Assembly (NCBI GenBank): GCA_014529385.2
Contig: CM043962.1
Coordinates: forward strand, 35,555,598 to 35,619,597
Length of the DNA: 64,000 nucleotides
Direction: 5' to 3'
Source of the DNA: Adiantum capillus-veneris
Taxonomy: Eukaryota > Streptophyta > Polypodiopsida > Polypodiales > Pteridaceae
Program-made: the position numbers and the translations under genes
The notes under the pieces: model-generated
Databases searched by the model: none
What the model was told of the DNA's origin: nothing
What the model saw: only the letters and a program-made list of their open reading frames with translations
Shown: positions 34,952 through 44,635 of the stretch, in pieces
Layout of the letters: the number at the start of each line of letters is the position of its first letter
How positions within the stretch are numbered: position 1 is the stretch's first letter

Positions 34952-36383
34952 GTGGTGGTTGTAGGTGCACAATTAAGGTTTCAATTTGGTGCAGGGCTCG
35001 TGTACCTACCAACACCCCCCTCCAGCATGGAATCCTCTTCCACCCCATCCCTCCAAAGTAATCCCACGCCTTCCTTTGGAACCTCCCCTTTCCTTCCAAT
35101 AACTAGCTCTACATCTGTTTTCTCCTTCAACGGATCTAGCTTTTCCACCATCGGCCCCTCTTCCACAAAGAGAACTTTTTCCTTTCTCGCATCGGCATCC
35201 TCTTCATCAACTTTTTTTGTTCCCATGTCGGCATCCTCTTCATCAAAATTTTCCACCACCCTTCCAGGAATCATTTTGCCTTCCACCCTCACTAACCCCT
35301 TTGCACTTATCACCCAACCTAGCTCTATCAATACCTCTTCCTCCTCCAAGAAAACCCTTTTTAGCACGGAATAACTCCAAGGACTCACGGAAAACCTCCC
35401 TGTGGAAGAATTCAATTTCACCCCTCCCTCCTCAAAAGGTTCCAAAAGCTATGGTGCATGCATCGGCCTTACCTCTCAAAAGGGAGTGCTCCCCAATCCT
35501 CCCCTCATTGCTCCTTTCTCTTTTGGTGCCTTTTCATCCTCATTCGCCACTACCCCCTCCCCTTTTTGCTCCAAAAACTCTTCCCTAAATCTTATGCCCC
35601 CACTTCCCCCTTCCCCACTCTCCCTTCCATTACCAAGCCTCTAGAGTTCGATAAAATTGTGTCAGGCTCCCTACAAGAATTCAACACTATTAATTTGAAT
35701 CTTTCTAAAGTCAAATCTCACCTCCTTCACCTCCAAAACCTCCATGCTAGCAATAAAGCCCTAATAGCCTTTGCATGAAACCACCACGCCTTGTTTTGGA
35801 AGACTCTAGTGACCAAGCCCTTCTCAATGCTAAGTTTGTTAGCCTTAACATACAATACCAACTTGATTGCTCCGACATTTATATACAATCCCAAGCTCCC
35901 CTTGTAGAAAACCTCCAAAAACGTTTTGACTTCTTCCATGATGTGGTGGAAGAACGTTTGGAGGATCTTCTTAAAAAACTCTCGCCCATTTCCTTCCTTA
36001 GAGTTCAATTGGAAGCATGGACCAAACAACTTGGCTTGTGGAAAAATTCTTCTCTCTTGGAGTTAGACTCTTTTTTTCAAAACTCTATCTTACAAACACA
36101 TTTGGCTACTTCCACTAAAGCAACACCTCACAATGCAAGAAAGAGATCCCAAGAGACCCTCTTTGCTAAAGCAATGGCATTACCCAAAGAAGACACCGTG
36201 AGTGATCTCATTTAACATGAGATCACCACTCACATGAGCAAAGTCCTCTCCCAAAAAACACGTTTGAACCTCTATAAAACCCCTTTCTCTAATAAACCCT
36301 TTGCTTTCAACAACTCCCCTCTTCACAACCTACGTCCTCCCTTGCTAAACAAAAAGCCCCCTTTGTAAAATACCCCCACCAAC
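34952..36383 (+). pseudogene. PLE N-terminal coding region, Ser/Pro-rich with helical segment
   Basis: From 34952 the plus frames are rich in Ser, Thr and Pro (SSTPSLQSNPTPSFGTS), then change at about 35640 to an amphipathic, probably helical part: FDKIVSGSLQEFNTINLNL and, in the next frame from 35775, LEDSSDQALLNAKFVSLN and FHDVVEERLEDLLKKLSP. It ends near 36215 (AKAMALPKEDTVSDL), and in a further frame LAKQKAPFVKYPHQ crosses into the block after the copia. At least three frameshifts. I know of no named domain here. The position corresponds to the variable N-terminal region that precedes RT in PLEs. Confidence 0.5.
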
Positions 36384-36559
36384 TGAAGGATTACGAGAAG
36401 AGAGTGCGAGAAGAAGAGCACGACGATATGGTGAACTTGCTCTACTGTAATGTGTAGAGCATAGTGAGTTCTTATTAGGTTTTTACAAAAGAACATGTGT
36501 ACATACATGGCGGCCCGCCCACTTACCTGGGCGACCACATTGGGCTTTATACCCCAACA
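36384..36559 (-). repeat. 3' LTR of the copia at 36384-41791
   Basis: 176 bp. Aligned with 41600-41791 it lacks about 16 bp near its plus-strand left end (after TGAAGGATTACGAG) and has a few substitutions elsewhere. Confidence 0.93.
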
Positions 36560-36570
36560 ACCTCCCACTT
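36560..36570 (-). other. Polypurine tract
   Basis: AAGTGGGAGGT on the minus strand, touching the 3' LTR. Confidence 0.85.
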
Positions 36571-36648
36571 AAAGTCCAATGTGGTACTTTAAGTGTGAGA
36601 GAAGCTACTATACAAGCTAATATACAAGAGATGTAGAGAAGTGATGTA

Positions 36649-36939
36649 CTACCCTACACCTAACTGCTTGCGAAAATGCGCAAAGCTCTCTGAGGGAAGT
36701 CCTTTTGTAAGTAGATCAGCAGGATTTTCTGTGGTGTGAACTTTGACAAGCTGAAGTTTCTTATCCTCGAGCATTTCACTGATGAAATGATACTTCACAT
36801 CCACATGCTTTGTCTTTGAGTGATAAACTGGATTGCGAGCCAATTGTATAGCACTTTGACTATCACAATATAACACAGGAATCTCTTCTTTGATTCCCAA
36901 ATCTGTTACTAGTCGATTAAGCCAAATTGATCTTTGCAT
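36649..36939 (-). pseudogene. pol: Copia RNase H C-terminal part
   Basis: Frame reads LNRLVTDLGIKEEIPVLYCD, SQSAIQLARNPVYHSKTKH, VDVKYHFISEMLED and ends KGLPSESFAHFRKQLGVG. The preceding segment (36940-37076) has GFTDSDYAGDLDNRRSTSGY and, in a damaged form, GGEAEYVATSEACKD. The SWRSRLQ segment normally found between GG and EAEY is missing, so a deletion of about 50 bp removed part of the RNase H core and shifted the frame. Confidence 0.85.
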
Positions 36940-37076
36940 GCCTCTGATGTTGCAACATATTCAGCCTCTCCACCAGCCAATGTAAAGACATACCCTGACG
37001 TAGACCTTCGGTTGTCTAAGTCACCTGCATAATCTGAGTCTGTAAAACCCTTTACACTTAGCTCCTGACTCCCATA

Positions 37077-39761
37077 TCATATACGCATACTCTTTGTAGC
37101 TTTCAGGTATCTCAATATTCCTTTCACTGCCTCCCAATGTTTCTTGCCTGGGTTTGACATGTATCGACTTACTACTCCCACTGCAAATGCAATGTCTGGG
37201 CGAGTAGCAATCATTGCATAAATCAAACTACCCACTGCAGACGCATATGGAATCTTATCCATTTTAGACTGTTCTTCCTTAGACACAGGACAATCTTGTT
37301 TGCTAAGTTTCACATATGGTGGCAATGGAACACTCAATGCCTTTCCCTTCTCCATATTGAAATGTTGCAAAACCTTGTCAATATACTCTGTTTGAGATAA
37401 CCAAATCAACTTCTTTGATCTGTCCCTCTCAATGCGCATACCAAGTATATGACTTGCCTCACCCATGTCTTTCATGTCAAACGATTTTGCCATCTTTGAC
37501 TTCAAAGCTGAAATTTCTTCCAAGTGCTTGCCAGCAATCAACATGTCATCCACATACAAAATAAGGATCAGCCAACTGCCATCCTTAGCCTTCTTTGTAT
37601 ATAGACAGTGATCGAACTCACTACGTTTGTAGCCTTGAGAAAGCATAAACTTGTGGAATTTATGGTACCATGCCCTCGGTGATTGTTTTAAGACATAAAG
37701 ACTCTTTAACAACTGGCATACCCAATCTTCCTTGCCTTTCTCAACAAACCCTTCTGGATGCTGCATGTAAATTTCCACATCTAAATCACCATGCAAGAAC
37801 GCTGTCTTGACATCCATTTGGTGCAACACCAAATCTAATATGGCAACCAATGCAAGAAAGCATCTCAATGTAGTCATCTTGACCACCGTAGAGAAGACTT
37901 CATCAAAGTCAATGCCTTGTTCTTGCTTAAAGCCCTTGGCAACAAGCCTTGCTTTGTACTTTGGCTGACTATCATGAGTGGTGATCTTGTAAACCCATTT
38001 ACATCGTAGAGCCTTTTTGCCCCGTGGTAATTTAACTAGCTTCCATGTCTAGTTTTTATGCAGAGCTTTCATCTCTGACTGCATGGCCAATTGCCAATTC
38101 CCGGAGTCCTTCATTTGCACTGCTTCCTTGTAACATGAAGGCTCATTGCAATCAGTCAACATGACATAGTTCATAGATGGAACAAACCTATCAGGAGGTC
38201 GTGTGACATGTCCAGATCTACGCACAATAGGTGGCTCAGGCTCAGCCACAACCTGTGGTTCCACTCTATCCTGTCCTTGCTCCTCTTGAGCCCTGACATT
38301 TTGTCTTGCACGTGCAGGTCCAACTTCTTGGAAGACAACTCTTCTAATCTCCTCAACCCTCTCTGGTTTAGAATGATATTTGGATTCATTAAAGTGAACA
38401 TCATTGCTGCGAACAACCTTTCTGGATTCGGGATCCCAAAGTCTGTACCCCATCTCACCAGAATTACCATAGCCTAGAAAGATGCACTTTCTACTCTTTG
38501 GCTCAAGTTTGTTCCTAAATTCCTTTGGAACGTGAGTATATGCCTCACAGCCAAAGACTCTGAGATGCTTGTATGAGGGCATTTTGCCTGACCATACCGT
38601 CTCTGGCACTGAATCCTTCTGCAAAACCTTGCTAGGAGATCTATTTACAAGATGAACAGCTGTTGATACAGCTTCATCCCAAAACCCATTTGGTAGCTGT
38701 GCATTAGACAACATACTTCTGACCTTCTCTTGTATGGTCCTATTCATCCTCTCAACAACACCATTTTGCGGAGGATTGTAAGGAGCAGTAAGTTCACGTT
38801 TTATACCTTTTGACTCACAAAAGTCCTGAAAGGCCTTTGAAACATACTCTCCACCATTGTCAGTGCGTAAGCATTTAAGCTTCTTGCCACTCTGATTCTC
38901 CACAAGTGTCACAAACGTTTTGAAAACACTAAACGCTTCATCCTTGTGCTTGAGAAAGTAAACCCATACTTTCCTCGAGTAATCATCTATAAATGTCATA
39001 AAGTAAGAAGCTCCCACTAGAGATATGTTAGGCATAGGTCCACACAAATCACTATGAACAAGTGCCAACTGTGTATCTCTTCTACTGCTTCTATGCTTAT
39101 GTGGCTGCTCTGTTTGCTTACCATACAGACAATGTTCACAGAATTCAAAATCATTAAATGAAAAGCCAAGCAAATAACCAGAACGAGACAAGATTTCCAT
39201 TCCCTTCTTGGACATATGTCCTAACCGGCTATGCCACAAAGAAATGTTCGGCTACTCGGTTACATTGATTACATTTTTAGAGACATTTGATACATAAATC
39301 ATGTAAAATCCTCCAGACTTTACTCCATGTGCTACTGTCATAGAACCCTTGGATATCTTACACATGTTCTGTCCAAAAGTGGTGACGTAGCCAGCATCAT
39401 CAAGTAAACCTGTGTTGATCAAGCTCTTTGTAATTGCGGGAACATGTCTCACATTCTTCAGCGTGAAAGAAGAGCCATTCTAAAACTTCAATTGAACATC
39501 TCCAACACCTAAGATCTCACATGTCTGCCCATTGCCTAGCCGAACATGATCTTTAGTGGTCACATAAGAGGTAAACCACTCCTTGTTTGGAGACACATGA
39601 AGTGATGTCCCTAAGTCTATAATCCAGTCACTCAATGCATTTGCATCAGATGCTGTAAGAAGAGCTGAGTCCATTGTATTCTTCAAGAAGTAGATGTCTC
39701 CTGACACTAGACTGTCATCCTCTGCAACAGTGTTTGTCACATTTATTTCTTGGATCTTCAC
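37077..39761 (-). pseudogene. pol: Copia pol: protease, integrase and RT in one frame with stops
   Basis: Protease is marked by WIIDLGTSLHVSPNKEW (DLGT where DSGA/T is usual). Integrase: LWHSRLGHMSKKGMEIL and CEHCLYGKQ (complete HHCC finger), LVHSDLCGPM, CLRTDNGGEY and PPQNGVVERMNRT (D, D, E). Integrase C-terminus and an acidic hinge follow. RT: KWVYKITTHDSQPKYKARL, HQMDVKTAFLHGDL, LKQSPRAWYHKFHKF and LILYVDDMLIAGK, with intact YVDD at about 37543-37557. In-frame stops: TAG at 39480, 39252 and 38049, and TGA at 37077. Three of these TAGs replace Gln in the family consensus. There is no frameshift over 2.6 kb, so decay is recent and mostly by point change. Confidence 0.92.
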
Positions 39762-40571
39762 TCAGGACTTGTTCTTCTCACCATGGTCTTCAGCTTTCTC
39801 TTTGCCTTTTTCTGCTTTCCATTCTCTGCAGTCTCTTTTCATGTGACCCTTCTTGCCACAATGGTAGCATTCTATGTCACTCTTGCCTTTAGCACTGCGG
39901 GACTTGCTACGAGACTGATTCCTCTTTCCACCTTTGTACTTTTCTTTAGTCCTTCCCCTGACAACTAAGGCTGTTCCTTTGCCTTTGTCCATTGTCTTTC
40001 TATTGGTTTCTTCAGTAAGCAGACTTCCTTCTACACCTGCTATGTTCAAACCATCTGGAGGTGCAAAATTACTTAAAGCTGTGCGAAAAGTGTCCCAACT
40101 TTCCGGCAATGTGATCAACAGGAACATAGCTCTAACAGGTTCATCAAACTTGACACCTTGAGCTGACAACTGACTATAGATTGTGTTGAATTCATTCAGA
40201 TGATTGGACATAGGTGTCCCTTCTTGCATCTTCAAGTCTACAAGCTTCTTAAGCCAGTATACCTATGAAGCTGCACTCTGCTTCTCATAAAGATCACTCA
40301 GCTTTAACCATGCTTGATAAGCCGACATCTCGTCTGCTACATTGAAGTAAGCGCTTTCTGCCAAAGTCAACATGATGGTAGAAAGTGCCAATTCATCCAT
40401 TTCGCTCCATTCATCTTCGTCCATATCTTCTGGTTTTATCCCCTTGAGCTTTATAGGTTTTATCTGCTTCTTTTGTACCAACACGTGCCAAATCTGCTTC
40501 TTCCACAATGGGAAATTGGTTCCATCCAGCTTCTTGATATTGTAAAGAGCAGTGTCCTGTGATCCAGCCAT
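39762..40571 (-). pseudogene. gag: Copia gag
   Basis: ATG at 40571: MAGSQDTALYNIKKLDGTNF, then PLWKKQIWHVLV (UBN2 capsid start), LKLSDLYEKQSA, a TAG at 40263-40265 replacing Gln, LKMQEGTPMSNHLNEFNTI, LPESWDTFRTALSNF, and the knuckle CYHCGKKGHMKRDC near 39824-39870. Ends at a TGA (39762-39764) after GEKNKS; the same frame continues into protease, so gag-pol was one polyprotein. Full usual length for a copia gag. Confidence 0.92.
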
Positions 40572-41587
40572 AGCTACGCTTCACAGTAGTTTACTTTTCT
40601 GGGAAAAATTCGGCAGAGTTTCCCCTGTAAACTGACCTCTGAACCAATATCAACCTGTCAAATGAACCAAGAAAGCTTCAGATTCTGCAAAAATTTTGGC
40701 AGAGTCTCCTTTGTAAAATGGCTCTGGTGTACTAAAAACAGACCAAAAAACAGCTCAAAAAACACTGTCTCTCTGACACTGTAAGCTGCGGGTAAACCTG
40801 TCCTGCACCTGTACTATCTCTCACTGTCCTGTCACTGTCCTGTACGCATAGACTATGACAATGCCTCAACGGCAGTAAAGCAAAGATGCAATCCCAACTG
40901 TCTAACTCACAATCAATACATCCTAGCTGCCTATCTAAGGGTGCTCGAGGGATCGCTCCAAGACCTGTATCACCGAAAGGATCTCAACATTCGAGAATCC
41001 CCCAGCTCAATAAAACCTCACTCGACCCTCAACAAAGGCTGCAATAAATGTGACAATACATAGACTTCCCACAAAGTCATACATCCACAAATTTCCCACT
41101 GTATGCTGTAACCGCTGCGGCGGTTGTTTGCTACGTGACTCACAGCCAGCAAACCCTCAACAAACATACATCATCTCTGACAATACATCCCATGTGGAAG
41201 TACCTGCAATGTGAGGATGAAATCTGGAATATCAAGCAGCAAACACAAGCTACCTGATGAACTAGTGGATGTCGCCTACAGTCTGTGTGTAGATGCGCCC
41301 GTGTCGTATGTGACACGCCTCCAAGAACTGTGAGCCGTCCTTCGATGTGTAGACAACCACAAATCAACACTCTGGGAGTGTCGATATCCTCAGCACCTGC
41401 AGTCGTAGGCCAAAAACCCCAAATTTGCAGAGTCGGATCTGCACCCGTCGAGACCACGTAGTCGAAAATGGCCTGCGCAGACCTTTGTCGAAGCCGAATG
41501 GTGGCCGAGATCGCCTGTCAAATTTCACTCCAATCTGAGCTGGTGACTCTAGCCTCCTGCAGTGCTACCCCGAGCCTCGATCTGAGC
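40572..41587 (-). other. Long 5' leader of the copia
   Basis: About 1 kb between the primer binding site and the gag ATG with no conserved domain. A 105-codon minus frame (41140-41457) is present without recognisable motif. The pieces AAATTCGGCAGAGTTTCCCC and AAATTTTGGCAGAGTCTCC repeat near 40606 and 40690. A similar ATTTTGGCAGAGCCTCC occurs in the leader of the copia gag start at 24.7 kb. Confidence 0.6.
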
Positions 41588-41599
41588 TCTGATACCAGT
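41588..41599 (-). other. Primer binding site (initiator tRNA-Met type)
   Basis: Minus strand TGGTATCAGAGC directly after the 5' LTR. Confidence 0.9.
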
Positions 41600-41791
41600 T
41601 GAAGGAGTACGAGCGGAAGTGCGACGCGAGAGAGTGTGCGAGAAGAAGAGCATGACGATATGGTGAACTCGCTCTACTATAATGTGTAGAGCATAGTGAG
41701 TTCTTAATAGGTTTTTACAAAAGAACATGTGTACATACCTGGCGGCCCGCCCACTTACCTGGGCGACCACATTGGGCTTTATACCCCAACA
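41600..41791 (-). repeat. 5' LTR of the copia at 36384-41791
   Basis: 192 bp, TGAAGGAGTACGAG to TACCCCAACA on the plus strand. Adjoins the right CCAAC duplication. Unusually short for a copia LTR but paired unambiguously with 36384-36559. Confidence 0.94.
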
Positions 41792-41796
41792 CCAAC

Positions 41797-42509
41797 CGTT
41801 CAAAAAACCTAAAAATGCCGCCTCCTCTTCCTCACCCCCCAACACCTTACTTAGTAAATCCCCTCCCTTTGTGGGCCTTCTCCCCCCACCCATTCCCCAT
41901 TTGCTCAAATCTCCCAATTATCCCCTTAATACCCCCCCATGTTCTAGCCACCTCTCTCCCACCCTTGTTCCTCTTCCCCCTAATCCTCCCCGTCTCCCTT
42001 CCAACCTTCCTAAAAGACCCAGATTTTCAAAAAACCTGCAATGGAGGAGAAAGTAGATGTGGAGCACCCTACGTCGTGGGTCCATCTACTCTTCTCTAAA
42101 CCCCCCCTTTTTCCTCTTCTTTAGACCCCTCCTCCCTTTTCAACAACCTACCTCCCCACTACACCCAGCTCTACTCCTTCCCCTTATGGTAAAAAAAGAT
42201 TCAAGTTTTGGCTTCCACTTACTAACCTTGCTCTTTATAAGGTCATAATTCTAGGAAATCAATAAATTTATGAGTTAGAAAATAAGGTCACTAACCTAGC
42301 TTGCCACAACCTTTCTAATAGTACTCTCTCTCATTGTGAAAAGAAGCTTCTTGGTTTGGGCCTTAAGTATATCCCTCCCCCCTCCCCTCCTACTCTCTCC
42401 TCATTGTTACACTCTTTTTCTAGCTTGGAAAGAAATTACCAACTCAAGCTCTTTTTTAAAGAAGTCACCCCACCTTCAACTCCCTTCTCCCTCCCCAATG
42501 CCTCTTGGT

Positions 42510-42543
<34 letters not shown>

Positions 42544-43934
42544 AACTCTTTCTCTTAGCCTCAAAAAAGTTTTCTTCTCTCTCTCTCTCTTCACAACTAT
42601 ACACCCTTTGGAAAACCTCCCTCTTTTCTTCTCACTTCTCACCCCCTTCCTTTCTAAAGAAATCCCTCCTTTCCTTAAAAAATGATCCTTCCATTATCAT
42701 TAAGCCAGCTGACAAAAATTTAGGACCTGTCATCTTATCCAAATCTTGGTGTGTGTTAGAAGCCTATAAACATCTACTAAATTCCTCTACCTACACACCC
42801 ATCACTTTAGCTCCCCTCTCCTTTGTCTCCTCTCTTCTCTCCTCCCTTCTTACAAATGGTGCTCTCCTTTCTTCTAAGGAGCTCGATTTCATCTTTAAGC
42901 CTCTTTCTTCTAAACCCAAGCCTTGTCCCTTTTTTCTACTTCCTAAAATCCACAAACCCTTTGTAGTAGGATGCCCCATTTGCTCTTACAAGGGTTATGT
43001 TCTGGAAAATGCCTCTCTTTGGCTCCACAACCAGCTTCTCCCTATACTCTTAGAAAGAAGCAACACCTTAAAGACTCTGTTTCACTCGTCAAGGACATCT
43101 CCTCTCTGGTCTCTCCTTCTAATATCCTTCTCTTCACCTTTGATGTTGAGTCTTTATATCCTAGCATTCCCATTCAAGAAGTTTTGATTGCCCTCTCTAA
43201 CTCTATCCAACACCATTTTCCCTCCCCCAAAACGTGTCACATCCTCTCTTTAGCCTCTCTTGTCCTTAGCCACCACTACATCTCCTTCCAAGGGAATTGC
43301 TGGCACCAAATCAAAGATACTACCATGGGTTCAAATTTTGTAGTCGTTTATGCTTGCCTCTTTCTTTGTCACTTAGAGGACAGTATTAACCTTCCCTCCC
43401 ACCCTATCTCCTCTATTTTGAAAGATTCATTGACGACACCTTTGGCATTTGGCATGGATCTGTTCCTGATCTTGTAAAATCCTCAAGCTTTACAACTCAC
43501 CACTCCAAAATCATATCAAAATTTCTCCTATCGTTTCTTTCATAGAAGCTTCCATCCTGGACATTCATTTCTTCAACGGGCTCTCCTTTTCTTGTTTAGG
43601 GTTGCTTGACTCTCACTGCTATCAAAAAAGTCTTAACTCTTACAACTACATTCCTTGGCAATCTTGGCACCCCACCCACCAAAAGGTTGCTTTTATCACT
43701 TCAGAGCTTGAAAGATATATCATTATGGAGAGCTCTTTGGAGAGCTTTCTAGCCATTCGTGCCCTTTTTTTCCAAAGGCTTAGAGCAAGAAGATACCCCC
43801 AAGCTCTTCTTCATTCTTGTTTTTCCCTTATCTCTTATAAAGACAGAGACTCTTTCTTAATGAAAGTACCCAAATCAAAAAAACTCCGCCACTGTGGTCA
43901 AAATTCCTTTTTCATCCTTTTCGTGCAACCTTAA
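41797..43934 (+). pseudogene. PLE reverse transcriptase (copy B)
   Basis: Pro/Ser-rich linker up to about 42250, then VTNLACHNLSNSTLSHCEKK and LLGLGLKYIPPP, the conserved region upstream of PLE RT, a 31-C run coding polyproline (42511-42541), and the RT core: IIIKPADKNLGPVILSKSW, NSSTYTPI, FFLLPKIHKPFV, WLHNQLLPIL, TFDVESLYPSIPIQE (motif A), NCWHQIKDTTMGSNF (motif B), RFIDDTFGIW (motif C) and the thumb LDSHCYQKSLNSYNYIPW, RALFFQRLRARRYP. The motifs lie in shifting frames (42336-43187, 42971-43477, then a third near 43414, then 43602-43934), so at least three frameshifts separate them. Catalytic Asp residues are all present. No GIY-YIG endonuclease is seen on either side. Confidence 0.85.
42511..42541. 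repeat. Poly(C) tract inside PLE coding region
   Basis: 31 consecutive C, encoding polyproline in the CCC frame between NASWY and KTLSLSL. Likely slippage-prone. Confidence 0.95.
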
Positions 43935-44330
43935 TCTCTCTCCTGTCTTGATTAAACCTCTCTCGCTTCAGCTCAGCACCACACTCAAACTATCCCATCT
44001 CCCCAAACCCCTTATTTGCTGGCTCAATACACCCAATGTCGAAAAGTTGCTAAACTCAAATTCTCCCCCCCCCCCTCTCGAGCATCCTCTAGTATAGATG
44101 CTCCTTTTTGTCCCTTTCCCCAGTTTTTGGAACCTCTCTTTAATGATCCTCCCCCCATTTTTTTGCACTTCGTATCTTGATCCTTACTCTTAGATTACTT
44201 TTTTGCCTCTCTTGTTCTGATGTTACCCACTTAATAATGCACTTTGTACCAAAAATGGTTTGTTTTTACTCCTCTGTAACAAAGACACCAAGTATTTATG
44301 GTTTGGTACCAATAAACCCCTCTATCCTCC

Positions 44331-44421
44331 TCTTAGTCCTCACATTGTACCCACCTTGGGTTTGTAACCCTCAACTCTTAGTCCTCACTTTGTACCCACC
44401 TTGGCTTTGTAACCCTCAAAC
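44331..44421 (+). repeat. 45-bp tandem duplication in PLE 3' region
   Basis: TCTTAGTCCTCACWTTGTAC and the following bases are present twice in copy B (44331 and 44376) but once in copy A (near 33074), so it arose after the copies diverged. Confidence 0.85.
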
Positions 44422-44635
44422 CCTATTTATACCCCCCCAGAATTAGCACTACTGAGATGAGCTTTATATAGAAAAATACGTTTAGTGCTAATTTATTTTC
44501 TTCCTTCTTCTTTCCTCCCCCCCCCCCAAAAAAAAAAAAAAAAAAAACCATACTTCTCTCTTATCACCATTTTTTTTTCCACTGTCTTGGTGAGTTTCGC
44601 TCGCTTAAACTCTTTAAAATTCATTAGCCCTGGTA

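Larger units (their letters stand above)
36384..41791 (-). mobile_element. Ty1/copia LTR retrotransposon, full length, inserted in the PLE
   Basis: Complete minus-strand element of 5408 bp. LTRs are 41600-41791 (5') and 36384-36559 (3'), both with TG/CA ends when read on the plus strand. The 5-bp target duplication CCAAC is exact (36379-36383 and 41792-41796). The primer binding site at 41588-41599 and the polypurine tract at 36560-36570 are in the right places. Gag-protease-integrase-RT form one reading frame from ATG 40571 to about 36970, interrupted only by stops, and RNase H follows after a small deletion. It has a leader of about 1 kb between PBS and gag. Confidence 0.95.
34931..44635 (+). 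mobile_element. Penelope-like element, long copy (copy B), split by a copia insertion
   Basis: Two blocks, 34931-36383 and 41797-44635, belong together. Removing 36384-41791 and one CCAAC joins them in an open frame (QKAPFVKYPHQPFKKPKNAA). The second block contains all RT landmarks of a PLE and ends at the same TTTAAAATTCATT as copy A. Without the copia the element is at least 4.3 kb, or about 5.9 kb if it starts at 33336. PLEs are distinguished from LINEs by the KPADKNLG, LPKIHK, TFDVESLYPS, TMGS and FIDD motifs and by the conserved thumb. It lies directly against LINE sequence at its 3' end. Confidence 0.85.

Noticed and set aside
35217-35588. Pro/Leu-rich frames overlapping the PLE N-terminal region
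   Set aside because: They are shadow frames of the pyrimidine-rich coding strand; the Ser/Thr-rich frame changing to a helical one is more protein-like.
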